From NCBI GenBank assembly GCA_036768485.1, contig JAVLUZ010000590.1, positions 1-64,000 of the forward strand: 64,000 nt of DNA. Reading direction: 5' to 3'. The notes under the pieces are model-generated. The model did no database searches and was not told the DNA's origin. It saw nothing but the letters and a program-made list of their open reading frames with translations. The stretch is from Mermis nigrescens (Eukaryota > Nematoda > Enoplea > Mermithida > Mermithidae). The position numbers and the translations under genes are program-made. Below, piece after piece: positions 32,461 through 43,512 of this stretch (positions within the stretch are counted from its first letter, which is position 1; each line of letters opens with the position of its first letter).

Positions 32461-33390
32461 TTGCGCCAAAATCGTTCGCCATCGCGTTCAAATTCGCAAA
32501 ATAGACATCAATATCAATCACGATATCGTGACTCTAGTCAACATCGTTCATCTAACTATGCAAATAATGATAACCGCTTTGAACCTAAGCAAGCACAATC
32601 GAATTATAGGCAAAATCGTAATAATTATTACCAAAATTCGCGTGCCAATTATCAAAATTCGCATTACGATAATCGCTATAATAATCAACCGCGACAAAAC
32701 GCACCTTTTGTGCAATTCCCAAACGAACAGCGTGGAACATACTATAACTCCAATTATCGCAATGACAACAATTTTAATCGCCCATACGTCACATATACCG
32801 CAGATAACCAACCCACCATGAATGCGCCCCCACCGCAGCCAACCCTTACATATCCTTATGATGTAAACACGGTTACTGCGAAAGGGCCAGAGACTAGTGC
32901 GCGTTCTAACTTAATCGCGTCACAAGAATTTCTCAAAGAGTACAAACGTTTACAACGTCGTCTCGCGACTTATGAAAAAATCAATTTACCTCCAGCTAAA
33001 ATCATAGACCCTAATATTTCTATTGTAAGCCATGCTGGGACAAATTTGCCCACTATTCTTGTTAAAGTTCATGGCATAGATGTACCTGCTCTCATAGATA
33101 CGGGTTCACATGTTACTATGATGACCACGTCTGCATTCTTACGTCTCGGTTTCAACTTACCACCTAAACAAGTTTTGCAAGTTGTACATGGTGTAGGTGA
33201 AATCACCGCAGTCGTTCGTTATAAAGTAAATATGACTCTCACTATCTCGGAACAATCTATTCTTACCTCAGTAGCTATAATTGATCATTTGCCTGAAGAC
33301 ATGCTCTTAGGATATGATTTTTGCGAATCCGCACTCATGTGGGTTAATCCTATTGAGCAGCTGTGCTTTTATAAACGGCATAAAGATTAA
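32461..33390 (+). CDS. pol: Retropepsin-like aspartic protease region of Pol
   Basis: A 309-codon open frame. The first half is a basic, Asn/Gln/Tyr-rich nucleocapsid-like tract (residues 1-110). The protease core follows at about residues 200-295: LPTILVKVHGIDVPALIDTG with DTGS at 33097-33108, TSAFLRLGFNLPPKQV, and LPEDMLLGYDFCESALMWVN, the usual hydrophobic-hydrophobic-Gly closing block. It would cleave the Gag-Pol precursor. The frame ends shortly after the core, and homology with the minus copy resumes in another frame, so a frameshift lies near 33360. Confidence 0.88.
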   Translation: MRQNRSPSRSNSQNRHQYQSRYRDSSQHRSSNYANNDNRFEPKQAQSNYRQNRNNYYQNSRANYQNSHYDNRYNNQPRQNAPFVQFPNEQRGTYYNSNYRNDNNFNRPYVTYTADNQPTMNAPPPQPTLTYPYDVNTVTAKGPETSARSNLIASQEFLKEYKRLQRRLATYEKINLPPAKIIDPNISIVSHAGTNLPTILVKVHGIDVPALIDTGSHVTMMTTSAFLRLGFNLPPKQVLQVVHGVGEITAVVRYKVNMTLTISEQSILTSVAIIDHLPEDMLLGYDFCESALMWVNPIEQLCFYKRHKD

Positions 33391-33535
33391 TCTACTTTCA
33401 TCTCACAAAAAATTGCAATTTCGCGCGGAACCAATTACGACTACCTCTGGTGTTGTGTGTGTGTGCATGTTCCGCTACCTGAGCCTGTTATAATACAACC
33501 TAGGCATGAATTAATTACACCTGGCTATATAAGTC

Positions 33536-34683
33536 ATGGCTCTTGCAATTTTGATTTCTGCATTATTTGAACCAAACCCTGATTTCATGGAAAAAACTTC
33601 ACTTTTTGTTGCTCCGTCTAAAGTCAATGCTTCACAACCTATAATACCTGTTTGCGTTTGTAACATCTCTAAAGCGCCAATTTGCATTGACTCTGGTGAA
33701 ATAATAGGTTCTCGAACCTCTGATGCCAAAGTCGTGTCACATGTCTCAAATTTTGATGATAGGACACCGGAACTTTTTATATCAATAAATAAAGCTTTAA
33801 ACGGCTCCGCCGTTGATTCTCGGCAACAGCAACAAATTCGTGAACTTTGCTTAAAATACGACTCAATCTTTGCATTAAAAAATGAACCTCTCGGACGAAC
33901 CCCCTGATGAAACATATTGATACAGGGGATAATCCGCCCATTGTTGGAAAAACTTATCGTGTTGAGCATTCTAGAAGAGAATCTATGCAAAAAATCATAA
34001 ATGAAATGCTTGCAGATAAAATTATTTGACCTACAACCAGCCCATGGGCAAGTCCACTATTTCTCATAGGAAAAAAGGACGGTTCCCTAAGGCCGGTCGT
34101 CGATTATTGTCGTTTAAATGACGTAACTAAAACACAAATGTATCCTCTTCCACAACTAGACAATTATTTTGACACTTTAGGCTCTGCCGCATATTTTAGC
34201 ACGCTAGATCTAAAATCTGGTTACTGGCAGATTCCTCTCGATAATGAATCTTGCAAAAAAATTGCATTTATATGCCCTGTTGGTCATTACGAATTTGAAG
34301 TTTTACCTTTTGGTTTAAAAAATGCGCCCGCAGATTTCCAAAGACTAATGGAGCTTGTGCTCGCAGGTCTAAATTGGAAATCTTGTCTCATTTACATCGA
34401 TGACATAATTATTTTTTCGCGCACTTTTAAAGAACATTCAAAAGATCTTGAGAATGTCTTTATTGCTCTTAAAAACGCAAACTTACGCGTAAAGCCTGAT
34501 AAATGCCATCTTGCTCATGCCGAAGTAAAATTTCTTGGCCACAGCATAAGTGCAATGGGCATCGCTCCTGACATGTCTAAAGTCGCATATTTAATCTCGT
34601 TTCCCGTACCAAAAACCGTCAAATCTTTGCAGAAATTCATTGGTTTAGTCCAATGGTTTAAAAAATTTGTTAGATATTGCTAA
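33536..34683 (+). pseudogene. pol: Reverse transcriptase with N-terminal linker
   Basis: Linker 33536-33907 (SLFVAPSKVNASQ ... KYDSIFALKNEPLGRTP) is in frame 2. RT follows in frame 1 from 33908, with an in-frame TGA at about 34027. Motifs in order: SPWASPLFLIGKKDGSLRPV, YFSTLDLKSGYWQIPL (first catalytic Asp), [15 protein letters not shown], the catalytic YIDD at 34393-34404, and KCHLAHAEVKFLGHSIS. The active site is intact, unlike the minus copy. It would copy element RNA into cDNA. Confidence 0.9.
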
Positions 34684-35420
34684 AATCACTAAACTGTTAT
34701 TCCATCTTCTTTGCAAAGATGTCGAATTTTGCTGGAAGGCCAAACACCAAACTGCTTTTGAGCTTCTGAAAAAAGCATTTACGTCCCCACCTCTTTTGCA
34801 ATTACCAAAATTGATGATGAGCACCAATTTATCTTAACAACTGACGCAAGCAACTATGCGTTAGGTGCTATTTTGACTCAAAAACACTTACCATCCAAAA
34901 ATCGTTTTATTCTTAGCTACGCTAGTCACGTGCTAAATTCTGCCGAATGTAATTATGCTACTTCTGAAAAAGAAGCGCTAGCGGTAGTGTGGGCCATTAA
35001 GCATTATTGACACTATCTTTATGGTAAAAAATTCATTGTTGAAACTGATCATCAAGCACTAACTTGGCTAGTAAACGTTAAAGACCCATCGAGTCGATTA
35101 CGCCGTTGGGGTCTCAAATTACAAGAGTATGAATATGATATCATTTACGTTCCTGGTGCATATAACTGTGCAGCTGATCTTCTTTTGCGACACCCAAAAT
35201 ATGATCATGCAGAATGTAAATATAAACTCGAGTGCAAAAATGTCGTTAACATCACAAATCTAGAGACTCGGAAGACTCTGAATCAGAAGATGAATCGGTT
35301 CCACCTGACCGATCGCGCAATAATGCGCCTAATGCACCGATTAATCACTCTAATGCGCAAAATAATAACCCTACTGCGCCAATCAATCCTACCAATTCTA
35401 AACCACCTACGTTTCGCGAA
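34684..35420 (+). pseudogene. pol: RNase H domain and tether of Pol
   Basis: Collinear with Ty3/Gypsy RNase H: FCWKAKHQTAFELLKKAF, FILTTDASNYALGAIL (first Asp), NYATSEKEALAVVWAI (Glu), FIVETDHQALTWL (Asp) and SRLRRWGLKLQEYEYDIIYV. Breaks include a frame change at about 34812 and an in-frame TGA at 35008-35010. After NCAADLLLRHPKYDHAECK the tether becomes Asn/Pro-rich before the integrase. Confidence 0.85.
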
Positions 35421-35423
35421 CGC

Positions 35424-37023
35424 ATGTTGCTTACTGATGCTGAAAAGGCTGAAATGCTAACACATGCTCGCTTACTCGCAGAGCAACGTGCAGATGACAA
35501 ATTACATAAAATTCGCATCGCGTTGAATGACTTAACAATGAAAAAATATTGTGACAAATTTTTTGTCGTAAACGATGTTCTTTTTCGTAGATTCCAACCT
35601 AAACGTTTGCCAACTATCGTTCATCAAATAGTTATACCCAAATCTTTGCATCGTTTTATATTAACCGAATCATGACTCTATATTCGGAGCTCATTTTTCA
35701 TTGCAAAAAATTTTGCCCGCCATCTAAATGCGTTATTGGTGGCCGCACATGGAAAATGATGTGATCGCGTGGTGTCGGAATTGTGATGTGTGCTTACAAC
35801 GTAAGGTCGCATTAAATTCCACATATGTTCCTTTGCAACAAATTGAAGTTTCCAGCGCCTTTTGAACTCATTGCGTGTGATTGCTTGCATATGCCGCGAT
35901 CCCCTCCGGAAATGACCAAATCGTAGTTTTTATGGACTATTTTACCAAATACGTGGAAGCTTTTGCTGTTTCTGATATAAAAGCAACAACTATTGCAAAT
36001 TTGTTATTAAGAGAAATCATCCCATGTTATGGAGTTCCCAAAAAGTTTTTGACGGATCAGGGTTCAAATTTTACATCTACCCTAATTTCGGAAGTCTGTA
36101 AACTCTTAAACGATCAAAAAATATTTACGACCCCATATCACCCTCAGTGTGATGGGTTGGTGGAACGCTACAATCGCATTTTAATTGATGGATTGTCTAA
36201 GCTGAGCGCGTGATCCCAGTATGATTGGGAACAATTTTTGCCATTCGTGTTATTTGCATATCGCGCGACTCCGCAATCATCAACTAATATATCTCCTTTT
36301 GAAATGCTGTATGGTCGCGAACCAGCTTTTTCCCATGACACTCTACTCATAAATGACTTTAAGATAAATCCGAATTTACCATCTGTTGCGAAAAATATGT
36401 CATTGATTTAAAGCTAACCTTACAAGATTTACATGAAATCGCATCTAAAAATTTAGCTCAAGTGCGAAAACAGCAAAAAATCTCAATACGACAAATCCGT
36501 AACTCAAACAAATTTTTCTCTCTCGGATATTGTTTACCTCAATAATACTTCGGTAATCCAACCTGAAATTGGTAAATTATCACCTAAACGTGTTGGTCCG
36601 TACCAAATTATTGACTTACCTACTCCTGAAACTGTGAAAATCGCTTATGTCTATAATCCTCTTATCACTCATCTTGTTCATTGGAATAGACTTTTACCTG
36701 AGCCTAAACTACCGTACCCGGATTTAATTGTCGAAAAGCATGCATATGCTCCTTGCAATTTTGTTTTGGTAAAATTACCACATCGCCCTCTTGCCCCGGC
36801 AGTAGTGATAAGTTTTGAGGACTTACTGGGCAGGGAGCAAAAAGCTAAGGACTGCGCGCCTGTATGTTTATTAAATGGCTCTAAAACAGCACATGCCATA
36901 CCATTATCTGACGCTTTCCCTTTTGGAGACCCATGGATGCTGAGAGTACCCCAAGCAAAGAGGCGTTGCTGGAATCAGCTGGTCGCCAATTCACATTCGA
37001 AGGGCACAATCCCACAACCCTGA
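35424..37023 (+). pseudogene. pol: Integrase with GPY-type C-terminal domain
   Basis: The N-terminal zinc region is partly shifted (35424-35860). The core at 35881-36213 has the Asp of the ACDCLHMP segment, DQIVVFMDYFTKYVEAF, LTDQGSNFTSTLI (second Asp) and HPQCDGLVERYN (Glu). An in-frame TGA at 36211-36213 interrupts it; downstream QFLPFVLFAYRATPQSSTN and SPFEMLYGREPAF continue the domain. PKRVGPYQIIDLPTPETVKI (about 36585-36645) is the GPY/F-type module. After HWNRLLPEPKLPYP the frame continues about 100 codons with no recognised domain to 37023, overlapping the start of ORF3 in another frame. Confidence 0.88.
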
Positions 37024-38114
37024 ATGAGTTCCATTTGGCTTTGTCTGATATGGCTTTAGAACGGAGTTTGGATTACCCAGATCCGTTACCACAAAATGAT
37101 GACCGGCGTGTTGGCGGTCTAGACGCACTAAGTGCAAAAATTATTGAATATAGAAATTCACATGAGGCAAAAAATCATCGTAAATGCATAAATGACCAAG
37201 AGCTCTGGTGGGACAACAGTTTTGCAGATTCCCTTTGGCTACCCTTTGTGTGCCAAAGAAGAGAATCCTACCGACTGTCTTAGTCACCAACGACCAGCAG
37301 TCTTTTGGAGCTATTTTGGCTTTAACTGAGCCATCAAACATGATAAATGGCACCTTGTTTTTGGGCTATGATTTGGAATTTTTGAATGACAGAAAAGCTA
37401 GAAGTTATAAAACTTGGGATTTGCGTTACCAGCAGCTCTGTCCAACCTACCAGGACATCCACGGCCCATTTGTACGCTATGTGCAAGTTGCTAGCGCAAA
37501 TGGCCACGTGTTCTGTTGGGACATTGCTAAATTCCCAAAACCACCGTTTGGGCTTTATCAACTGCTTGAAACACGTCTCCCGGACATGCAAATGGTGTGT
37601 TACGATCTAACGCAAGATAGACTTGCGTATTTTCATGTCTACGGACCTACGTTCGAAGAGATATTGGCAATCCCTGATGTCTAACTTCGACAGAAACGGC
37701 ATTGGAAAGATACATTTAGCGCAAATTTTATCAATATACAGCCCATAGCAAGAACGTTCACTCGCCGTCACCATATTTCAGCGCTTTTGCACACATTAAA
37801 GCGCTTAGCTGAATTTTTCTTTGACATGTTTATCGATCCAAACGCCTCCGGATAACTTTGGCCAGGCGTGGAGTTTACCGTTACCATGCGATATGCAGGT
37901 TTATTTGGCATTGAATGCCTTGATTACTATCGATTTTTTCATATTGATAGAAGGCTGCTCGCAAAATAACTGCATTACTGTAGATAAAAAACCGTTGCCA
38001 TTTTCGTTTAAAGGCAACAAAATGCATGTTAAATCTGGCGGACTAAAAACTAGACGGTGTATGCTGTTGTCTTGCACGCCTTCATGGGGCCAGTCGATTC
38101 AGCTCGGCGACTGA
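36933..38114 (+). pseudogene. ORF3, part 1: RNase D/WRN-like DEDD 3'-5' exonuclease domain
   Basis: Begins MDAESTPSKEALLESAGRQF (36933, frame 3) and shifts at about 37230 to frame 2. The pattern then follows DEDD exonucleases. ILPTVLVTNDQQSF is a first strand. LFLGYDLEFLND supplies the Exo I D-x-E (codons 37370-37378). FVRYVQVASANGHVFCWDI is the next strand. LPDMQMVCYDLTQDRLAYF matches the Exo II position (Asp 37604-37606 or 37616-37618). After a shift to frame 3, AWSLPLPCDMQVYLALNAL matches the W..(R)PL...Q..Ya..DA signature of Exo III in RNase D/WRN proteins, with Asn (AAT, 37914-37916) where Asp is expected. Stops and shifts make this copy inactive, and the domain is deleted in the minus copy. 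Assignment is by motif order, not by search. Confidence 0.68.
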
Positions 38115-39245
38115 AGTCACCGTTGATTTGGACGGCGGCAAGCTGCTCACGCCAGAGGAATTCTATACGCCAGCTCCGCAACTACCAGCAGCTATAGCCG
38201 CAGCTACCTCTGTTGCCTCTCGTAATGGAAGCGTTGGCCCATGCCAACGTTTTTGATAACCCTGACTTAAAAGTTCAAGGGTCGCAGTGCAGGCCATTGT
38301 GGCACAGAACTGGGCCCGGCTATAGCGCCTGACACTGAACCTAAAACCAAACCAACCAGTACTAGTACACCAGCCTCTGTGACATCCTCGCAAGCTGATA
38401 TCCTCATTGAATCGCCTATGGTTGGAGTTGAACAATCTGTGCATACGTGGGCAGCAAGAAATTTCTGGGGGGGGGTGCAAGATTTTTTCGAAGGTTAAAA
38501 ATGGCCTTAAAAATGGTGGTATGGTGATAACAACACCATTTTTCGACGTTCCTCATCAAGCACTATCCATTGGCGTCAAAAAATTGCAAAAAAGCGAAAA
38601 AAATTTTCAAAAATTGAATTCTGGGGGTATTTTGATTTCTGGGGGGGTATTTTGGTTTCTGGGGGGTGCATACCCCCCCCCCCCAAACCCCCCCCCACGC
38701 CCAGGTGTGAATCTGTGTCCACGGATGAGCCCAATTTATCTCCAAAACGTTAAATAATTGCGTTATCAGACTCTGAGGCCAAAAGGCAAGCTAATTTGTC
38801 GCCACTGCGTACCACACGCACTACATTGGCACGAAAAGGGGCTGCTACCGTTTCGCAACCAATTGCTCCACAATCGCTTGCGGCGGCGCAGCAGGCACCC
38901 TCGGGTTTTGGGTTGTTGCTGCCTTTACCGACTTCACAGCCGGATTTGGCAGAATGTCACACCGGCCCAGATGTTATTATGTTGGATATTATAGGCTTGC
39001 CTCCGCAAGCACAATGCACGCTACTACCACAAGAAATACAGCAAGCTGCATTATCTATGCAAATCGCGTTGCAAACCACGCCACAAGGCATGTTGAATTT
39101 ATTGACACCTGTATCTTGTTTTACGGCACCTATGGCTATGACGGGTGTGTCGAATACTGTAGCGAACATTCAACCAAAGGACATTCAACCTGTATCGTCG
39201 AATGTGGAGGCTGCAGTCCCTCCGTACTTACAAGCCATACGCTGA
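38115..39245 (+). pseudogene. ORF3, part 2: Ala/Pro/Gln-rich linker
   Basis: Begins EVTVDLDGGKLLTPEEFYTP and APQLPAAIAAATSVASR, then breaks up. It is interrupted by a MITE (38442-38709) and resumes with an open stretch at 38796-39245 (TLARKGAATVSQPIAPQS, GLPPQAQCTLLPQEIQQAAL, MLNLLTPVSCFTAPMAMTG). Low-complexity Pro/Gln/Ala composition suggests a flexible linker. The part from about 39135 is also present in the minus copy (5930-6085). Confidence 0.55.
38442..38709 (+). mobile_element. CAYAC MITE copy 6 (subtype A) in ORF3
   Basis: Starts CATACGTGGGCAGCAAG and ends GCCCAGGTGTG, flanked by a perfect 8-bp TSD AATCTGTG (38434-38441 and 38710-38717). Confidence 0.95.
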
Positions 39246-40270
39246 ACGCGTAAGTGCTGAAGAGAACACGAGAGTTCAAAATCACTCGCATTATGTCCAA
39301 CATTTTTTCAATATGATCGAAACTATGACGCGCGAAGCGCCGTGCTATATTGTTCCTGACATTTTGCACAATTTGCGCACTTACCAGGGTGAAGTCGAAG
39401 GAACGCGTTTGTACGACCAGTTACTCGGAAATTGCGCAAGTGCATTTCAATCGAGTCTACGCAGCACACTTGCATTTTGCGTCCACAACTGATACACCTG
39501 TGCGTCCTCTAGTTTGGACTACCATAGCACAACCTTTGACTGATGTAGATCGTGCGCCAGCGCCTTGATTTATCAGCCAAATGAGTGTGTTTAACTGTCT
39601 ATATTATCCTGACCAATTTTTTGTGTGCAACCGGTTCTTTATCACAACCGGAATGATGCTTTATGAGGTTCCATTAGAATATTTGGTGATTCATCAACAC
39701 CTCAAACCACCGAGTGTGGTGACTGATGGAATTGCGCACCAAATTCGACCAGAATTTCTGCCGCACCGCATGTGCCCAGCGCCTGATCATTTAGCGCCAA
39801 TACTAATATCGATGCGCCAAAATGGTCAATATTTTTGATACTTTCCGAGAGTTTCAATCTGAATACGATTTGGAGTATCGCTTTTTGACTATCTTTTCAA
39901 CAATAGACGTGATGCACACAAAAGTGCTGTTGGAATTTTTGGACCAAAAGTTCCACTTTTATGCGTATGCCTACGGCAATGCCGCTAATAGGTTGGCGCA
40001 TGGTGGAACAGTTACGTTGCATGTTGTGCGTAGCTTTCCTTGGCAAATCGTACACACCCTCGCCAAGAGATGCCTTACCGGAATTCCCGGAGTTGACCAT
40101 GCGAATCGAAAATCAAACCGCATTACACAATATGATTCGCCAAATTAGGTTGGCAACCGATTTGGCACTTGAAGTACTGGTTCAGTTTGACCGTTTTCGA
40201 GGTCGCCAAAAGTCGGCCTTTTACCTTAAACACCATATAGAAGGTGATTTGGAAAAAAATTCGTAAAGAG
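39240..40270 (+). pseudogene. ORF3, part 3: conserved domain of unknown function
   Basis: Three overlapping frames encode a region conserved in the minus copy. Blocks are REAPCYIVPDILHNLRTYQG, YYPDQFFVCNRFFITTGMML, EVPLEYLVIHQHLKPPSVV, FQSEYDLEYRFLTIFSTIDV and MLCVAFLGKSYTPSPRDALP, then FDRFRGRQKSAFYLKHHI. It is rich in aromatics and predicted helices with no zinc or catalytic signature that I can name. It is not env-like: there is no signal peptide, cleavage site or clear transmembrane anchor. Conservation between two diverged copies, with changes mostly at third positions, suggests it was under protein selection. Confidence 0.55.
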
Positions 40271-41647
40271 AGATGACAGGCATCCTTGCAAGACCCTTGA
40301 GGGTCCTCAGCAAGCCTTGCTATGCCCGAAGTCAATCTATCTCTTGACGCTCAAATCGAAATGCGCAGAGCACGCATGATGATCAAACAGCGCGATTGTG
40401 AAAACCTTGCTTCTGAGCTGCCAAGGCGTGCGACAAAATTCTAGCACCCGCCGGCGCTTGCTCACGGAAACTTCAGGCATTTGATAGATGTCGGAAGATG
40501 AGCATCGCGGAAAAATTGAATAGATTTTATGACACAAAAATCCGAGCATGCATTGCGTCGGTTGAAAAATTTGGAAAAAGAACGAGTCAAAAGGCTTGTT
40601 CGCGCAGAAGTTGCAGCAAAATTTAAAGCTTGTGCAAGCCAAAGGGGGCTCTGGGCGGCAAGAACCGCAGTCATCCCGGCAAAGATATGCACAAATGCAC
40701 CAACGTTCACAATCACATGCACAACCACAAGCACAAGTAAAACCATACACACAGACTCACACACGACCGCAGACCCAACTGCGGCAAAAACAATTTATGG
40801 AATCACGCTCGCATTCCGAGGCATATTCACAGGCGAATGCTGGTCATCTGTTGCGCTCATGACAGCAGCAGCCTCACGAATATTGCCGACAGCCACAGTC
40901 AAACCGCGGAGCTCATCAGGGCCAGTCGCAATCATGTCAACGGCAGCAATGGGATCAATTGTATCAATCACCGTTGGGGCAAGATCAAGCAGTCATCAGG
41001 GTCTATGCTCAACCACAACCTCAACAACCGTTACTGCCAAAACCGTGGCCGGCTGTGCAATCAAAACAGCAGTCACGTGAAACTTACATGAAGAATCGTT
41101 TGGTTTTTGACCAAAACAATTTTCCACACCAGTGCCACCATACGTGGGCAGCAAAAAATTCTGGGGGGGGTGCAAGATTTTTTGAAGGTCAAAAAATGGC
41201 CTTAAAAATGGTGGTATGGCGATAAAAAGACCATTTTTCGACGTTTCTCATCAAGCACTATCCATTGGCATCAAAAAATTGCGAAAAAAACGAAAAAAAT
41301 TTTCAAAAATTGAATTCTGGGGGGGGGTATTTTGATTTCTGGGGGAGGGTATTTTGGTTTCTGGGGGGTGCATACCCCCAAACTCCCCTACGCCCAGGTG
41401 TGGGTGCCACCCACACCGCGTCGTTATGCGGATGACTACGATGAGGATGACAATGATGAGGATGATAGTCGACCCGTTGACCCGCATCAACGCCTCACGT
41501 CAGCATATGTACGGACGTAGGCATTCGCCATATCAATATCGCGAGCATTTGAATACGCGTCGCGAAAACAACTCGGATCGCGACTATTTCCAACGCCGAA
41601 GCGGCAAGCCGCGCAGCTCGAAGCCCACTTATGAGGATTGTTATTAA
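40271..41647 (+). pseudogene. ORF3, part 4: charged helix, Gln/His-rich tail, acidic and Arg-rich end
   Basis: A Lys/Arg/Glu helix at about 40550 (RLKNLEKERVKRLVRAEVAA) is followed by a Gln/His/Ser-rich tract (SSRQRYAQMHQRSQSHAQPQ and on to QPQPQQPLLPKPWPA). A MITE (41139-41402) interrupts it. Beyond it come an acidic patch (PRRYADDYDEDDNDEDDSR) and a basic end terminating YEDCY at 41647. The minus copy shows the same order. Prion-like Gln-rich and acidic/basic tails could mediate multimerisation or nucleic-acid contacts; this is inference. Confidence 0.55.
41139..41402 (+). mobile_element. CAYAC MITE copy 7 (subtype A) in ORF3
   Basis: Starts CATACGTGGGCAGC and ends GCCCAGGTGTG. Flanks are AGTGCCAC (41131-41138) and GGTGCCAC (41403-41410), an 8-bp TSD with one mismatch. 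Confidence 0.92.
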
Positions 41648-42417
41648 TTTTACAAGTTCGACGAACTGAACTTTTTGAACTCTGCGACAGGCGTCAAATT
41701 GACCAGCAGCTTTCGTCTTTCGTTTTTTGTCCTGATGTGGATTCCAGGACATCGCGTTTCATTTATTTTCCTGTGTAATTTTTTTCTTGTCATTTTCTTG
41801 CTGTAATTTTTGATTGACGGTGCTTATTTTTCTTTGTTATCTCGCATAATTTGCCATTCCTCGTTTTATTGTTACCTCGTGTTTTAAATCGTCATTGTCT
41901 TTAATTTTTGCTCAGCATAATCTTGCCTTATCATTCCGTGTCTTAAATTTTTGCTCAATAGCGGTGTTACTATTATGGTATCTTAACTCTCTAACGGACA
42001 AGGGGTTAATTTACACCCAATCTAAAGATCCTTTTCAATTCAAAATTCTTTCATTACCCGGGGACTGAAGGAGGCTGATGAGACAGCATAATCGAATATT
42101 ATGCTATGCTGTCCAAGACTGGAGTTCATCATTACTCGGGCAACAATATAGTTTTACCTAGCGTCATTGAGAGTGTTGCTCAGAGAGTTCCTGAGTGCGA
42201 ACGAGGTCATGCATTGACCGCTATTTGTTATCGCTATTTGTTATTATTATTGTTATTTTATTTTTGTTTTTCACGTTTGCTCAGGATGAGGCGTTGCGGA
42301 CGCCAGAGTAGAGGCGTTGCAGACGTCGGAGTGCCGATTAGTAGAAGCGTTGAGACGCTAGTGATTATTGTGTACCCCCGAAAAATTCTCCACTTCGTGT
42401 CAAATTTTTTTTCTATA
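41648..42417 (+). other. 3' untranslated region of the Gypsy element
   Basis: Homologous to 2570-3270 on minus. It contains the shared block GGACAAGGGGTTAATTTACACC. A 108-codon frame at 42106-42432 reaches the LTR. Its second half matches the minus-copy coiled-coil region, but the first half differs, so coding is doubtful. Confidence 0.55.
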
Positions 42418-42427
42418 CGTGGGGGAG
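42418..42427 (+). other. Polypurine tract
   Basis: CGTGGGGGAG directly precedes the 3' LTR (TGTAAC at 42428). The complementary run CTCCCCACG is found next to the minus-copy LTR. It would prime plus-strand cDNA synthesis. It is short and all-G rather than mixed A/G. Confidence 0.75.
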
Positions 42428-43463
42428 TGTAACTACGAGAGTTACACGTTTTGGCGAACTTGCCTTAGCAGTTCGCGGTAGCCACTTACATAGCCAATAC
42501 TAGTAGCTATCTACGATAGTGTACTGTGGGCTATGCCTTCGGTCTTCCCACTTTTTCCCTAATTTTCAATAATAAAAACAATAAGATACTTGTCCGGTAA
42601 CATAGAGTTAAGTATATGATAATAGTAATTGTTTCATGCATTACCGCTCGTATGTAGCCTTAGAATATTTGATCTGAGATTTAAAAGTATTCCAGTATTA
42701 TGTTATTTTGACGTTAATTTCTTTTACTGTAATGGTCCCATGAGGCCATCTGTAGTTAGTCTCGTTGGCAGTCGTACGCTTGTACAGTGGAGTACGTTTC
42801 TTTTTCTTTTGCGTTATTTGTTGTCCGGCAGCTAGGCCGTGTATTTAGTGTATCGAAATAAATTAGAAAACCTACCCAGGGGTTTCGGATATACCGAGGG
42901 TAAGGTCGGACTTTCCCAACGTTGAGGATTTTGGGACTCTGAGTGGAAGGATAGGTAAATTCCGTATGATTACTTATTTCGTTCAAAAGTCTTAATTCTT
43001 TTCTCAAACCTAAAATTGGTCAAAAATATTATTTAATCTTTAATGATGATTGATCAGTCTAGAGCTCGTTGGTGTTGTTTTCAAATTTCATTGTGCTACG
43101 TACATTAGGAACCAAAAACATTTCTGATTGAATCGAACCTAGAAAATAAGTTAAATAATCAACTTGAGCTTTGAGATAGGTCAACTGACCTCCGCGGCAA
43201 TTCCGAGATTTAGGTAGGTACTCTTAGGGCTTAGGGCGTAGCTGCTGAGATCACCCGACGAGAAGCGGTCAGCAATATTAGGACCAAGGGGATCGAAGCC
43301 GTAAGGTCTGTAAGGGTCCAAAGACCGAAGCGATTCCAGGCTAAGCGATCGGGACCAGCGCTAAGAGCAGATCTAAGTACCTAAGTACCTAAGTAAGTCT
43401 CGAAGGCAAATACACCCGTCCTGTGTCGATTCTTTGTAGACATAGGGCGGCCATGTATTTACA
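42428..43463 (+). repeat. 3' LTR
   Basis: 1,036 bp, starting TGTAACTACGAG and ending TATTTACA, followed by the CTGA TSD. It differs from the 5' LTR at scattered positions, such as 'ggcgaac' versus 'ggtgaac' near the start and a few single-base indels. Confidence 0.95.
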
Positions 43464-43512
43464 CTGAGCAGATCTGCCGAATTACAGTAATTCGTCTTGT
43501 TACGCTTACTGT

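Larger units (their letters stand above)
28587..43463 (+). mobile_element. Complete Ty3/Gypsy retrotransposon with large extra ORF (14.9 kb)
   Basis: Bounded by two LTRs of about 1,035 bp with TG...CA ends and a perfect 4-bp TSD CTGA (28583-28586 and 43464-43467). The order is LTR, PBS, gag, protease, RT, RNase H, integrase, an extra ORF3 of about 4.7 kb, polypurine tract, LTR. At 14,877 bp it is roughly two to three times a typical Gypsy element. Two CAYAC MITEs (38442-38709, 41139-41402) are inside ORF3. Frames are interrupted by several stops and shifts even though the LTRs remain very alike. Confidence 0.97.

Noticed and set aside
42106..42432. env-like gene before the 3' LTR of the plus-strand Gypsy
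   Set aside because: Only one Leu-rich stretch and no signal peptide, cleavage motif or cysteine pattern. The first half is not conserved in the minus copy.
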